Shown in pieces: positions 25,125 through 32,456 of a stretch of 64,000 bases of DNA (its first letter is position 1; each line of letters opens with the position of its first letter). Source of the DNA: Chloroflexota bacterium (GTDB lineage: Bacteria > Chloroflexota > Anaerolineae > Anaerolineales > Villigracilaceae); assembly GCA_016219545.1 (NCBI GenBank), contig JACRMH010000006.1, forward strand, positions 1-64,000, written 5' to 3'. The notes below the pieces were generated by a model. That model ran no database searches. It had not been told where the DNA came from and was given only the letters and a program-made list of their open reading frames with translations. A program made the translations under genes and the position numbers.

Positions 25125-26120
25125 ATGCCCGAAGTAAATCTCACTGATTGGAATCATTTTCTGGAATCTCACCCCGATGCGCATTTACTTCAAATGGGGG
25201 AATGGGGCGAACTAAAAAAGGGTTTTGGCTGGAAACCAGTCCGCATCATCCTTAACAACGAAATGGGTTGCCAGATCCTCTTCCGCCGCCTTCCTTTAGG
25301 TTTGACTCTCGGCTACATGCCCAAGCCAATAGACGGTGGACAGTGGACGGTAGACGGTGAACAGTTTTGGAAAGAAGTTGACTCTGTCTGCAAAAAGAAT
25401 CGCGCTGTCTTTCTCAAAATCGAACCGGACGCGTGGGACAACGACTTTCAACCTTCACGCGAAGCGTTCAACTTTCAACTTTCAACCCATAATATCCAAC
25501 CTCCCCGCACAATTACGATTGATATTAAAGATAGCGAAGAAACTATCTTGGCAAGAATGAAACCCAAGTGCCGCTACAACATTCGCCTTGCAGAGAAAAA
25601 AGGAATCACTGTCCGCGCATGGGACGACATCTCTGCTTTCCACGAAATGATGACCGTCACCGGCGGGCGTGATAATTTCGGTGTTCACTCACTTGAATAC
25701 TATCAACGAGTTTATGAATTGTTCCATTCCAAAGGGACTTGCGAACTCCTTGTCGCTGAATACGAAGGCAAACCTCTGGCTTCATTGATGGTCTTCGCCA
25801 ATGCGAAACGAGCCTGGTATGTCTACGGCGCATCGAACGATAATGAGCGCAATCGTATGCCGACTTATCTATTGCAATGGGAAGCCATCCGCTGGGCAAA
25901 GTCACACGGATGTGAAGAATACGATCTCTGGGGCGTGCCTGATGAAAATGAAGAAACTCTTGAAGCCAATTTTGAATCCCGCCATGATGGCTTGTGGGGC
26001 GTCTACCGTTTCAAGCGCGGATTTGGCGGACAGTTGAAGCGTGCCGCGCAGGCTGTGGATAGAATCTATAATCCGCTATTGTATTGGCTTTATACGAAAT
26101 ACATTATGCGTAATTCGTAA
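25125..26120 (+). CDS. FemAB-type peptidyl/aminoacyl transferase, paralogue 1
   Basis: The product is 331 residues. It shows the paired GNAT-like fold of FemX/FmhB-type enzymes: HLLQMGEWGELKKGFGWKPV at the start, ILARMKPKCRYNIRLAEKKG in the middle, then RNRMPTYLLQWEAIRWAKSH and YDLWGVPDENEE. Relatives use aminoacyl-tRNA to add bridge amino acids to lipid II; some are polysaccharide-linked. Compared with the second copy (26609-27781), segments at 25331-25364 and 25465-25488 are coded by word repeats. It starts 3 bases after the dehydratase stop. Confidence 0.88.
   Translation: MPEVNLTDWNHFLESHPDAHLLQMGEWGELKKGFGWKPVRIILNNEMGCQILFRRLPLGLTLGYMPKPIDGGQWTVDGEQFWKEVDSVCKKNRAVFLKIEPDAWDNDFQPSREAFNFQLSTHNIQPPRTITIDIKDSEETILARMKPKCRYNIRLAEKKGITVRAWDDISAFHEMMTVTGGRDNFGVHSLEYYQRVYELFHSKGTCELLVAEYEGKPLASLMVFANAKRAWYVYGASNDNERNRMPTYLLQWEAIRWAKSHGCEEYDLWGVPDENEETLEANFESRHDGLWGVYRFKRGFGGQLKRAAQAVDRIYNPLLYWLYTKYIMRNS
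25331..25364. repeat. GGACGGT-type word repeat inside the first FemAB gene
   Basis: AGACGGTGGACAGTGGACGG continues with TAGACGGTGAACAG. It is in frame and codes DGGQWTVDGEQ. The same words occur at 29782-29838 in the acyl-CoA synthetase gene. Confidence 0.7.
25465..25488. repeat. TTCAACT-type word repeat inside the first FemAB gene
   Basis: TTCAACTTTCAACTTTCAAC is a run of three 7-8 base words, coding FNFQLST in frame. Confidence 0.65.
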
Positions 26121-26135
26121 AGGAATATAGCAAAT

Positions 26136-26594
26136 ATGAGTGATGTTCAGGATGATAAAGAGGAAAATCTTTGCGATGAATTTATAGGGCGACTATATGT
26201 CAGTCTTTCCATTACTGGAAAGGAAATCTCGCCCAATGACATTACTGCTAAATTAGGAATACAGCCTGAGCAATCATTTAAGTACGGCGAAATTAATAAG
26301 AATTCTAAAGGAGAAGAAAGGGTACGAAAAAGTAGTTATTGGTGTATCAGTTCGGATAATAAGGGCTTTTCACAGAATGATGCCACGCCGCATTTTGAAT
26401 GGTTGATTGGAATTCTTGAACCCGTAAGCGAAAAGATAAAAGAAATCCTTTCAGATAAGAATATAGAAGCTCGTATAACTTGTTTTTGGATTACACCAGA
26501 TGGACGAATTAATCTAGAAGTAGAACCTGGTATGACTGCACGCCTTGCCAGTTTAAATATGAAAATTTGGTTTGATATTTACTGTAATCATTAG
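26136..26594 (+). CDS. DUF4279 domain protein
   Basis: The product is 152 residues. The arrangement GRLYVSLSITGKEISPNDIT, KLGIQPEQSFKYGE, SSYWCISSD, a central FEWLIGILEPVSEKIKEIL and the closing FWITPDGRINLEVEP fit DUF4279, a family of unknown function found scattered in bacteria, often near mobile or immunity-type genes. The gene is plainly AT-rich (about 32% GC in 26281-26340), unlike the two FemAB genes on either side. This suggests insertion between tandem paralogues. No signal peptide is present. Confidence 0.7.
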   Translation: MSDVQDDKEENLCDEFIGRLYVSLSITGKEISPNDITAKLGIQPEQSFKYGEINKNSKGEERVRKSSYWCISSDNKGFSQNDATPHFEWLIGILEPVSEKIKEILSDKNIEARITCFWITPDGRINLEVEPGMTARLASLNMKIWFDIYCNH

Positions 26595-26608
26595 ATTGTT
26601 GAAACCCT

Positions 26609-27781
26609 ATGAATTTATCCCAACACCCTGCGTCAATCTGGAATTCCCTGATCTCCAACCTCCCCAACCCTCACTTCCTCCAAACCTACGAATGGGGACA
26701 AGTGAAGGCGAAGTATGGCTGGATTCCCTATTACGCCGTCTGGACAGATGACGGGAAATTCCACATCTCCCAAACTACTGATAACTGGTCACTGACCACT
26801 GATCACTGTGTCGCTGCAACCCTGATATTAAAGAAGCAAATCCTCAACCGCGGATTTGCCGCGCGCCTGTCTATTCTGTATGCGCCGAAAGGTCCGCTGT
26901 TGGATTGGAATAATGAGTCCTTGCGGACTCGTGTGCTGAATGACTTGCAATCCTATGCAAAAAAACAAGGCGCGATCTTCTTGAAACTTGATCCCGATGT
27001 CGTGCTGGGACGCGGAGTCCCTGACAGCGAGGGAGATGTCACAGAAAACAGCGGACAAGCCATAAGGTCAGATTTGATGCGCAGGGGTTGGGGCTATTCG
27101 TCCGACCAGATCCAATTCCAGAATACGGTCCTGATTGACCTGTCTGCAAATGAAGAAGAAATGCTCGCGCGCATGAAGCCAAAGACGCGTTATAACGTCC
27201 GCCTCGCAGAAAAAAAAGGTGTGACGGTTCGCACGGGCACTGACGCTGATTTGCCCATGCTCTACAAAATGTACGCCGAAACTTCTGTGCGTGATAGCTT
27301 CGTGATCCGCGATGAAAATTATTATTTAACCGTTTGGAAGTTGTTCATGCAGTCCACTGTCCACGGTCAACCGTCCGCCGTCCCGTTGATTGCAGAAGTG
27401 GATAATGAGCCTGTTGCTGCCATCTTTCTTTTTATGTTTGCAGGACGCGCCTATTATGTCTATGGTATGTCGCGCAACTTGCACCGCGAAAAAATGCCGA
27501 CCTATCTTTTGCAATGGGAAGCGATGAAGCGCGCGAAGTCGAGCGGATGCAATGCCTATGATCTTTGGGGCGCGCCTGAAGTCTTCGATGAAAGCGATTC
27601 GATGTGGGGAGTCTATCGCTTCAAGGAAGGGCTCGGCGGCGAAGTGATCCGCACTTTGGGTGCGTATGATTTCGCGCCGAACAAACTTTGGTACAAGATG
27701 TATGCCGAGGTTATGCCGCGCTTGCTGGATGTGATGCGGTCGAGAGGAAAAGAGAAAACAAAGCAGGGATTAAGTGCGTAA
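26609..27781 (+). CDS. FemAB-type peptidyl/aminoacyl transferase, paralogue 2
   Basis: The product is 390 residues and clearly parallels the first copy: HFLQTYEWGQVKAKYGWIPY, EMLARMKPKTRYNVRLAEKK, EKMPTYLLQWEAMKRAKSSG and YDLWGAPEVFDE. The extra length over paralogue 1 falls partly at stretches coded by word repeats (26774-26810, coding TTDNWSLTTDHC, and 27351-27384, coding STVHGQPSAV). Likely role is addition of an amino acid to a cell-wall or surface glycan precursor, as for Fem proteins. The linkage to the polysaccharide operon suggests surface assembly, but the substrate is unknown. Confidence 0.88.
   Translation: MNLSQHPASIWNSLISNLPNPHFLQTYEWGQVKAKYGWIPYYAVWTDDGKFHISQTTDNWSLTTDHCVAATLILKKQILNRGFAARLSILYAPKGPLLDWNNESLRTRVLNDLQSYAKKQGAIFLKLDPDVVLGRGVPDSEGDVTENSGQAIRSDLMRRGWGYSSDQIQFQNTVLIDLSANEEEMLARMKPKTRYNVRLAEKKGVTVRTGTDADLPMLYKMYAETSVRDSFVIRDENYYLTVWKLFMQSTVHGQPSAVPLIAEVDNEPVAAIFLFMFAGRAYYVYGMSRNLHREKMPTYLLQWEAMKRAKSSGCNAYDLWGAPEVFDESDSMWGVYRFKEGLGGEVIRTLGAYDFAPNKLWYKMYAEVMPRLLDVMRSRGKEKTKQGLSA
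26774..26810. repeat. CTGATAACTGGTCACTGACC-type word repeat inside the second FemAB gene
   Basis: Words ACTGATAACTGGTCACTGAC and CACTGATCACTGTG follow one another in frame. Paralogue 1 has no matching residues here. Confidence 0.7.
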
Positions 27782-27783
27782 TA

Positions 27784-27840
27784 GGTAAAAAGTGAGAAGT
27801 AAAAATTTTTACCCCTCACTTTTCACTTTTTACTTCTTAC
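27784..27840. repeat. AGTAAAAAGTGA-type palindromic word repeat
   Basis: GGTAAAAAGTGAGAAGTAAA is followed by its near inverse, CTCACTTTTCACTTTTTACT. It fills the gap between the second FemAB gene and the PLP enzyme, ending just before the ribosome site. Confidence 0.7.
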
Positions 27841-27855
27841 AAAAAAGGAGACTCC

Positions 27856-28824
27856 GTGAAAACAATTGCCCGATTAAACTTCGCCCACCTTCCAACCCCA
27901 ATCGAAGAACTTCCGCGCTTGACCAAAGCCCTTGGCGGCCCGCGTATTCTTGTCAAACGCGACGATCAAACGGGACTCGCCTTTGGCGGAAACAAAACCC
28001 GCAAGTTGGAGTTCCTCGTTGCAGAAGCACAGGAGCAGGGCGCGAAGATGCTCATCTCGGCGGGAGCGATCCAATCAAATCACTGCCGTCAAACCGTAGC
28101 CGCGGCCGCGCGCTTTGGCTTTGACTGTACCCTCGTGTTGACAGGCGACAGACCTGCTCAACCCTCCGCCAATTTTCTGCTTGACCAACTCTTCGGCGCG
28201 GAAATCGTCACCGTGTCAGACCGCAAGGACCGTGACCGCATCTTGCAGGAAACATTTGATAACGCCGTCGCCGCAGGGAAGAAGCCTTATCTCGTCCCTT
28301 ATGGCGGGTCAAGTCCCACCGGCGCCATGGGATATACCTTTGCGATGGAAGAATTTATGAATCAAAATGTCCACGCGGATTGGATCGTCTTTGGTACATC
28401 CTCGGGCGGCACGCACGCGGGACTTGTGCTGGGTCAGCGTTTGTTTAATTACAAAGGCAAGGTTTTAGGAATCAGCATTGATGAGCCCGAAGCAGAACTC
28501 AAAGCGCATGTCTCTGAATTGGCAACGCAAGCCAGCGAAAAACTTGGCGAAAGAATAAACTTCACTGGCGATGATGTTCTAGCAAATGAAAATTATTGTC
28601 AGGCAGGGTATGGAGTCTTTGGCGCGGGTGAGCGTGAAGCGATAAAATTATTTGCGAGCAACGAAGGACTCTTGCTTGACCCCGTTTACACGGGTCGCGC
28701 CGCGGCTGGGATGATTGACCTCATCCGCAAGGGATTCTTCAAAAAGGATGAGACGGTTTTGTTCTGGCACACAGGCGGTCAGCCCGCGTTGTTTGCGGAT
28801 AAATATTCAAGCGAACTTTTGTAA
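27856..28824 (+). CDS. D-cysteine desulfhydrase / ACC-deaminase family PLP enzyme
   Basis: The product is 322 residues, beginning with GTG behind AAAAGGAG. The PLP Lys lies in LAFGGNKTRKLEFLVAEA, preceded by ILVKRDDQTG, and the substrate loop SAGAIQSNHCRQTVAAAARF follows. LPYGGSSPTGAMGY-like phosphate binding is present as VPYGGSSPTGAMGY. Family members release H2S, ammonia and pyruvate from D-cysteine or open ACC; the motifs seen do not fully separate the two, though D-cysteine desulfhydrase is the more common annotation. It may help detoxify or use D-amino acids. It ends at a clear terminator. Confidence 0.87.
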   Translation: MKTIARLNFAHLPTPIEELPRLTKALGGPRILVKRDDQTGLAFGGNKTRKLEFLVAEAQEQGAKMLISAGAIQSNHCRQTVAAAARFGFDCTLVLTGDRPAQPSANFLLDQLFGAEIVTVSDRKDRDRILQETFDNAVAAGKKPYLVPYGGSSPTGAMGYTFAMEEFMNQNVHADWIVFGTSSGGTHAGLVLGQRLFNYKGKVLGISIDEPEAELKAHVSELATQASEKLGERINFTGDDVLANENYCQAGYGVFGAGEREAIKLFASNEGLLLDPVYTGRAAAGMIDLIRKGFFKKDETVLFWHTGGQPALFADKYSSELL

Positions 28825-28825
28825 A

Positions 28826-28858
28826 CAAAAATGGTGGTCATTCGACCACCATTTTTTA
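28826..28858 (+). terminator. Bidirectional intrinsic terminator
   Basis: AAAATGGTGGTC pairs with GACCACCATTTT around ATTC, with T tracts on both sides. It separates the convergent PLP-enzyme and DUF1330 genes. Confidence 0.85.
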
Positions 28859-28860
28859 TT

Positions 28861-29148
28861 CTACGTACCTTCGATCACAACCATATTCGACTTCGCCGTG
28901 GCATGGCGCATCTTTCGCGCCGCGCTATATTCCTCCGAATTCAACCATTTCTTCGCCTGCTCTGAATTTGGAAATTCCAGAATCACCAAACGGCTTGGTG
29001 ACCAGTCTCCTTCGAGCGTTTCTGTCTTGCCGCCGCGCGCGATGTATTTGCCGCCGTATAAAGCTACAGCCGCAGGCGCAAGTTTTTTATATTCTTCATA
29101 GCCGGCGGGGTCATGCACATCAATATCCACGATCACATACGCAGTCAT
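28861..29148 (-). CDS. DUF1330 family protein
   Basis: The product is 95 residues with the dimeric alpha-beta-barrel pattern of DUF1330: AYVIVDIDVHDPAGYEEYKK, then ALYGGKYIARGGKTETLEG and LVILEFPNSEQAKKWLNSEE. Small enzymes or ligand-binding proteins of this fold are often paired with CoA or aromatic metabolism; the activity is unknown. Its ATG follows the acyl-CoA synthetase stop by one base, with AAAGGAG overlapping the end of that gene, so the two are co-translated. Confidence 0.85.
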   Translation of the reverse strand: MTAYVIVDIDVHDPAGYEEYKKLAPAAVALYGGKYIARGGKTETLEGDWSPSRLVILEFPNSEQAKKWLNSEEYSAARKMRHATAKSNMVVIEGT

Positions 29149-29149
29149 C

Positions 29150-31198
29150 TTATTCTCCTTTGATCCTCATTCGTACATCCACCGCCACCGCGCCTTTTTG
29201 CAGAACGCGCAGCGGGTTGATCTCGATCTCTTCCACTTCGGGGTGTTCATAAGCCAACAAAGATAGTTTGATCAAAACATCGATGACAGATTCCTCGTCA
29301 ACTGGAGGGATACTGCGGAAGCCTTTGAGCTTTCTCCCAGCCCAAGTCTTGCGGATCATTTCCTGCGCCTCGGCCTGATTCAGCGGTGCTAAAGCAAATG
29401 CCACATCCTTGAGTCCTTCCACCTCAATGCCGCCTGACCCAAACATCATCAACGCTCCAAACAGCGGATCGCGCACCGCGCCGACGATCACTTCCTGTCC
29501 CTCAGGGATTTGACGCTGAATATGCACACCGTCAATCTTTGCATGAAGCATTGCCTTATGTGCGCGTTCGATCAGGAGCGCGTAGCCGCCTTTGACTTCT
29601 TCTTCGGTTTTGATATTCAACAACACCCCACCAATATCTGACTTGTGCAAAATGTCAGACGATGCGATTTTCATCACAACCGGAAAACCAAGTTCTTTTG
29701 CAATTGTGGCGGCTTTGTTCTCGTCACGTGCGAGTTTGATGGGCGTGGTTGTAATTCCATAAGATGTGATTAGATCATCATTGACAGTGGACGATGGACG
29801 GTGGACGGTACGGTCTACCGTCTGCGGTCTACGGTCAAGATATTCTTTTCGCTTGGCAAGCACACCCAATGCCGATGCTGCTCGTTCAGGGAATGGATAC
29901 GTCGGAACATGTGCACGTTGAAATACTTTGTTTGCTTCTTCAACCAACGTGGAACCCATCAATGCAATGACAACGGGTTTGTCAGAATTACCAATTACCT
30001 CAATTACTTTTTTAGCCACATCTTCTGTCTTGAACATCGGTGGTGGAGGGAGTATTACTAACACGCCATCTACATTTTCATCCTGCAATAAAGTTTTCAA
30101 ACAAGTTGCGTAAGCCTCAGGCGAGGCCGAGGCCAGCATATCCACCGGGTTGTGGACACTGGCCGAGGGCGGCAGGTAGGACGATAAAGCTTGCAGCGTG
30201 GACTCTGTCAATTGAGACAGAAGCAGTCCATTCGTTTCGAGAGAATCGGCGGCGATGACTCCGGGTCCGCCCGCATTGGTCAATATCGCCATTCTTTTCC
30301 CGCGCGGCAATGGACAATCCTCCAATGCCCGCGCCCAATCGAACATCTGCTCGGCGGTGTCGGCGCGCAAAACGCCTGCCTTTGCAAAAGCCGCATCGAA
30401 GGCCGCTTCGGAGCCGGCCAATGCGCCGGTGTGTGACGCAGCCGCTTTTTGCCCCGATTCAAAGCGACCGACTTTCAGCGCAATGACAGGTTTATGTTTG
30501 GTGACTTCTCTCGCGGCTTGGACAAACTTTGCGCCGTCTGAAACTCCCTCCATGTAAAGCACAATGACGCGCGTATGTTCATCCTTTGCAACTTCGGGAA
30601 GCACATCCGTCTCGTTGACATCGGCCTGATTACCGAGGCTGACGATCTGCGAAAAACCGAAACCCTGTTCGCGCGCCCAATCAATAATGGCGGCGGCAAA
30701 TGCGCCCGAATGAGAAATGAAACTGATGTTTCCCGGCGCGGGCATGGGCGGTTGTAGAAAAGTTGTATCGAGCGGGAGGTGTGTATCGAGCGTGCCAATG
30801 CAATTCGGACCCAACAACCGGACGCCATGCTTGCGCGCAGTATTCACGCATTGCTTTTCAAGCGCCGCACCTTCCGCGCCTACTTCACGAAAGCCCCCAG
30901 TGACAATGGTCGCGGCTTTGATTCCGCGCTGGCTGCAGGCTTCGATAGTTTCAGGAATTGCATTCGGCGGGACGATGAGGATCGCAAGGTCAACGGGGTC
31001 GGGGATTTCATTCAGATTTGTGTATATCGGGCGCTCAAATAATGTCCCGCTTTTCTGGCTGACGAAATGGATCGCGCCTTGATATTTGCTGGCGACAAGA
31101 TTACGCGCTACACCGTATCCAAGTTTTTCAGGAGAAGTGGATGCGCCAATAACCACGACGCCTTTGGGTTGAAAGAATGGGGTGAGGGATGATGTCAT
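29150..31198 (-). CDS. NDP-forming acyl-CoA synthetase (acetate-CoA ligase type, fused alpha-beta)
   Basis: The product is 682 residues. The N-terminal part is a CoA-binding domain (VVVIGASTSPEKLGYGVARN) followed by two succinyl-CoA-ligase-like domains, with the phospho-His loop AASHTGALAGSEAAFDAAF. The C-terminal part is an ATP-grasp domain (ELGFPVVMKIASSDILHKSD). It interconverts acyl-CoA plus ADP and Pi with acid plus ATP, saving energy in fermentation of amino acids or sugars. The linker between the halves (RRPQTVDRTVHRPSSTVND) is coded by word repeats at 29782-29838. Confidence 0.92.
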   Translation of the reverse strand: MTSSLTPFFQPKGVVVIGASTSPEKLGYGVARNLVASKYQGAIHFVSQKSGTLFERPIYTNLNEIPDPVDLAILIVPPNAIPETIEACSQRGIKAATIVTGGFREVGAEGAALEKQCVNTARKHGVRLLGPNCIGTLDTHLPLDTTFLQPPMPAPGNISFISHSGAFAAAIIDWAREQGFGFSQIVSLGNQADVNETDVLPEVAKDEHTRVIVLYMEGVSDGAKFVQAAREVTKHKPVIALKVGRFESGQKAAASHTGALAGSEAAFDAAFAKAGVLRADTAEQMFDWARALEDCPLPRGKRMAILTNAGGPGVIAADSLETNGLLLSQLTESTLQALSSYLPPSASVHNPVDMLASASPEAYATCLKTLLQDENVDGVLVILPPPPMFKTEDVAKKVIEVIGNSDKPVVIALMGSTLVEEANKVFQRAHVPTYPFPERAASALGVLAKRKEYLDRRPQTVDRTVHRPSSTVNDDLITSYGITTTPIKLARDENKAATIAKELGFPVVMKIASSDILHKSDIGGVLLNIKTEEEVKGGYALLIERAHKAMLHAKIDGVHIQRQIPEGQEVIVGAVRDPLFGALMMFGSGGIEVEGLKDVAFALAPLNQAEAQEMIRKTWAGRKLKGFRSIPPVDEESVIDVLIKLSLLAYEHPEVEEIEINPLRVLQKGAVAVDVRMRIKGE
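29782..29838. repeat. GGACGGT/ACGGTCTACCGTC-type word repeat in the synthetase linker
   Basis: GACAGTGGACGATGGACGGT and then GGACGGTACGGTCTACCGTC run in frame through the interdomain linker of the acyl-CoA synthetase. Same words as at 25331-25364. Confidence 0.72.
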
Positions 31199-31221
31199 GC
31201 CTCGAATTAAACCACAAATGT

Positions 31222-31246
31222 AAGGGCGACCCGATGGGTCGCCCTT
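31222..31246 (-). terminator. Hairpin after the L7/L12-like gene
   Basis: AAGGGCGACCC and GGGTCGCCCTT form a perfect 11-bp stem with loop GAT, 8 bases past the stop codon. No strong T tract follows on either strand. Confidence 0.55.
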
Positions 31247-31253
31247 AATATAT

Positions 31254-31514
31254 TTATAATCCCAACCTCTCTTTCATCTCTTCCACTGCATCCTTGGCAT
31301 CCTTTAGTCCCAGCCCTGTTTGTTCGCGGTAGAGTTTGATGGCCTCGATCATGTTGTTTCTGCGCAGCGCATCAATGATACGCGGATCGTCAGTTTGGTA
31401 CGCGTTCTCTGAAAAGGTGAGACCGAGATGTTTGCAAAGAAAATCAACTTGCGCTTCCAGTTTACTGACTCGGATCTTCAGCGCCGCTATTCCCTGTTCC
31501 TCAAAACTGGACAT
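31254..31514 (-). CDS. L7/L12 C-terminal-domain-like protein
   Basis: The product is 86 residues from the ATG at 31514, chosen because GGAGG lies 6 bases upstream. A short coiled coil (IAALKIRVSKLEAQVDFLCK) is followed by a domain resembling the ribosomal L7/L12 C-terminus: MIEAIKLYREQTGLGLKDAK and DAVEEMKERLG. It is far too short to be L7/L12 itself. Stand-alone proteins of this kind are common; their role is not established, but the fold binds translation factors in the ribosomal relative. Confidence 0.8.
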   Translation of the reverse strand: MSSFEEQGIAALKIRVSKLEAQVDFLCKHLGLTFSENAYQTDDPRIIDALRRNNMIEAIKLYREQTGLGLKDAKDAVEEMKERLGL

Positions 31515-31604
31515 GATATGCCTCCATGGTTTATACGAGTTGTCGTTCATCAAAATATACCACTTAAGTTTTTTCGCTCAAATTTTGGTGGTAAGATTCG
31601 CACA

Positions 31605-32456
31605 ATGAAACTCAATCTCGCGCTTGCCCAGATCAATACAAAACTCGGGGATGTGGACTCCAACCTCGCCAAACATTTGGATTACATTAAACAGGCGAAG
31701 GATCAGAAAACGGACTTGCTCGTCTTTCCCGAACTTTCACTTACCGGTTATGTCTTGCAGGATTTGGTAGCCTCGGTCGCGCACAAGCCGACAGATGATG
31801 ACCCCGTCTTCAAACATTTGCTCAAGGCGAGTCACGACCTTGACCTGATCGTTGGCTTTGTCGATGAGGACAGTCGTCACCGCTTCTACATCGCCTCTGC
31901 TTATTTATCCGGCGGAAAACTACTTCATGTTCACCATAAAATTTATTTGCCCACATATGGTCTCTTCGATGAAGGCCGTTTCTTTGCGCCCGGCAACTCG
32001 ATCAGCGCCTTTGATACCCGCTTCGGGCGCGTAGGTATGTTGATCTGTGAAGATTTCTGGCACGCTTCTCCGCCATATTTGCTCTGGCTCGATGGCGCGG
32101 ATATTATGCTTTTCTCCTCCGCTTCTCCGGGTCGCGGACTGAATGACAAAGAAAAACTCGAGTCCGCGCGCTGGGTGGAACGTGTCACCAAGGCTTATGC
32201 CAGCATGTTTACTTCCTTCGTGGCACATGCCAACCGCGTCGGCTATGAAGATGGATTGCACTTCTGGGGCGGCGCGACTCTCTTTGACCCGAATGGGGAA
32301 GAGATCGCCATCGGACCCTACAACGAGGAAGCCATGGTCTATGCCCAAATGGACTTGAATCAGCTCCGCCGCACGCGCGCCCGCCTGCCTTTGCTACGTG
32401 ACGAGCGCACCAGCCTTGTGCAAAAGGAATTGAACAGGATACTTTCCCGTGGTTGA
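31605..32456 (+). CDS. NAD synthetase glutaminase subunit (nitrilase-type, separate chain)
   Basis: The product is 283 residues from the ATG at 31605. It is a carbon-nitrogen hydrolase with the Glu-Lys-Cys triad: Glu in LVFPELSLTGYVLQD, Lys in HHKIYLPTYGLFDE and Cys in GMLICEDFWHASPP. This is the glutaminase part of glutamine-dependent NAD synthetase, usually fused to NadE in one chain. Here the synthetase is the next gene, overlapping by 8 bases, so the enzyme is split. TAAGAT 7 bases before the ATG suggests a leaderless message. Confidence 0.87.
   Translation: MKLNLALAQINTKLGDVDSNLAKHLDYIKQAKDQKTDLLVFPELSLTGYVLQDLVASVAHKPTDDDPVFKHLLKASHDLDLIVGFVDEDSRHRFYIASAYLSGGKLLHVHHKIYLPTYGLFDEGRFFAPGNSISAFDTRFGRVGMLICEDFWHASPPYLLWLDGADIMLFSSASPGRGLNDKEKLESARWVERVTKAYASMFTSFVAHANRVGYEDGLHFWGGATLFDPNGEEIAIGPYNEEAMVYAQMDLNQLRRTRARLPLLRDERTSLVQKELNRILSRG

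Noticed and set aside
23119..27840. CRISPR array
   Set aside because: Repeats are degenerate 7-10-base words without regular 25-40-base spacers, and no cas genes are present.
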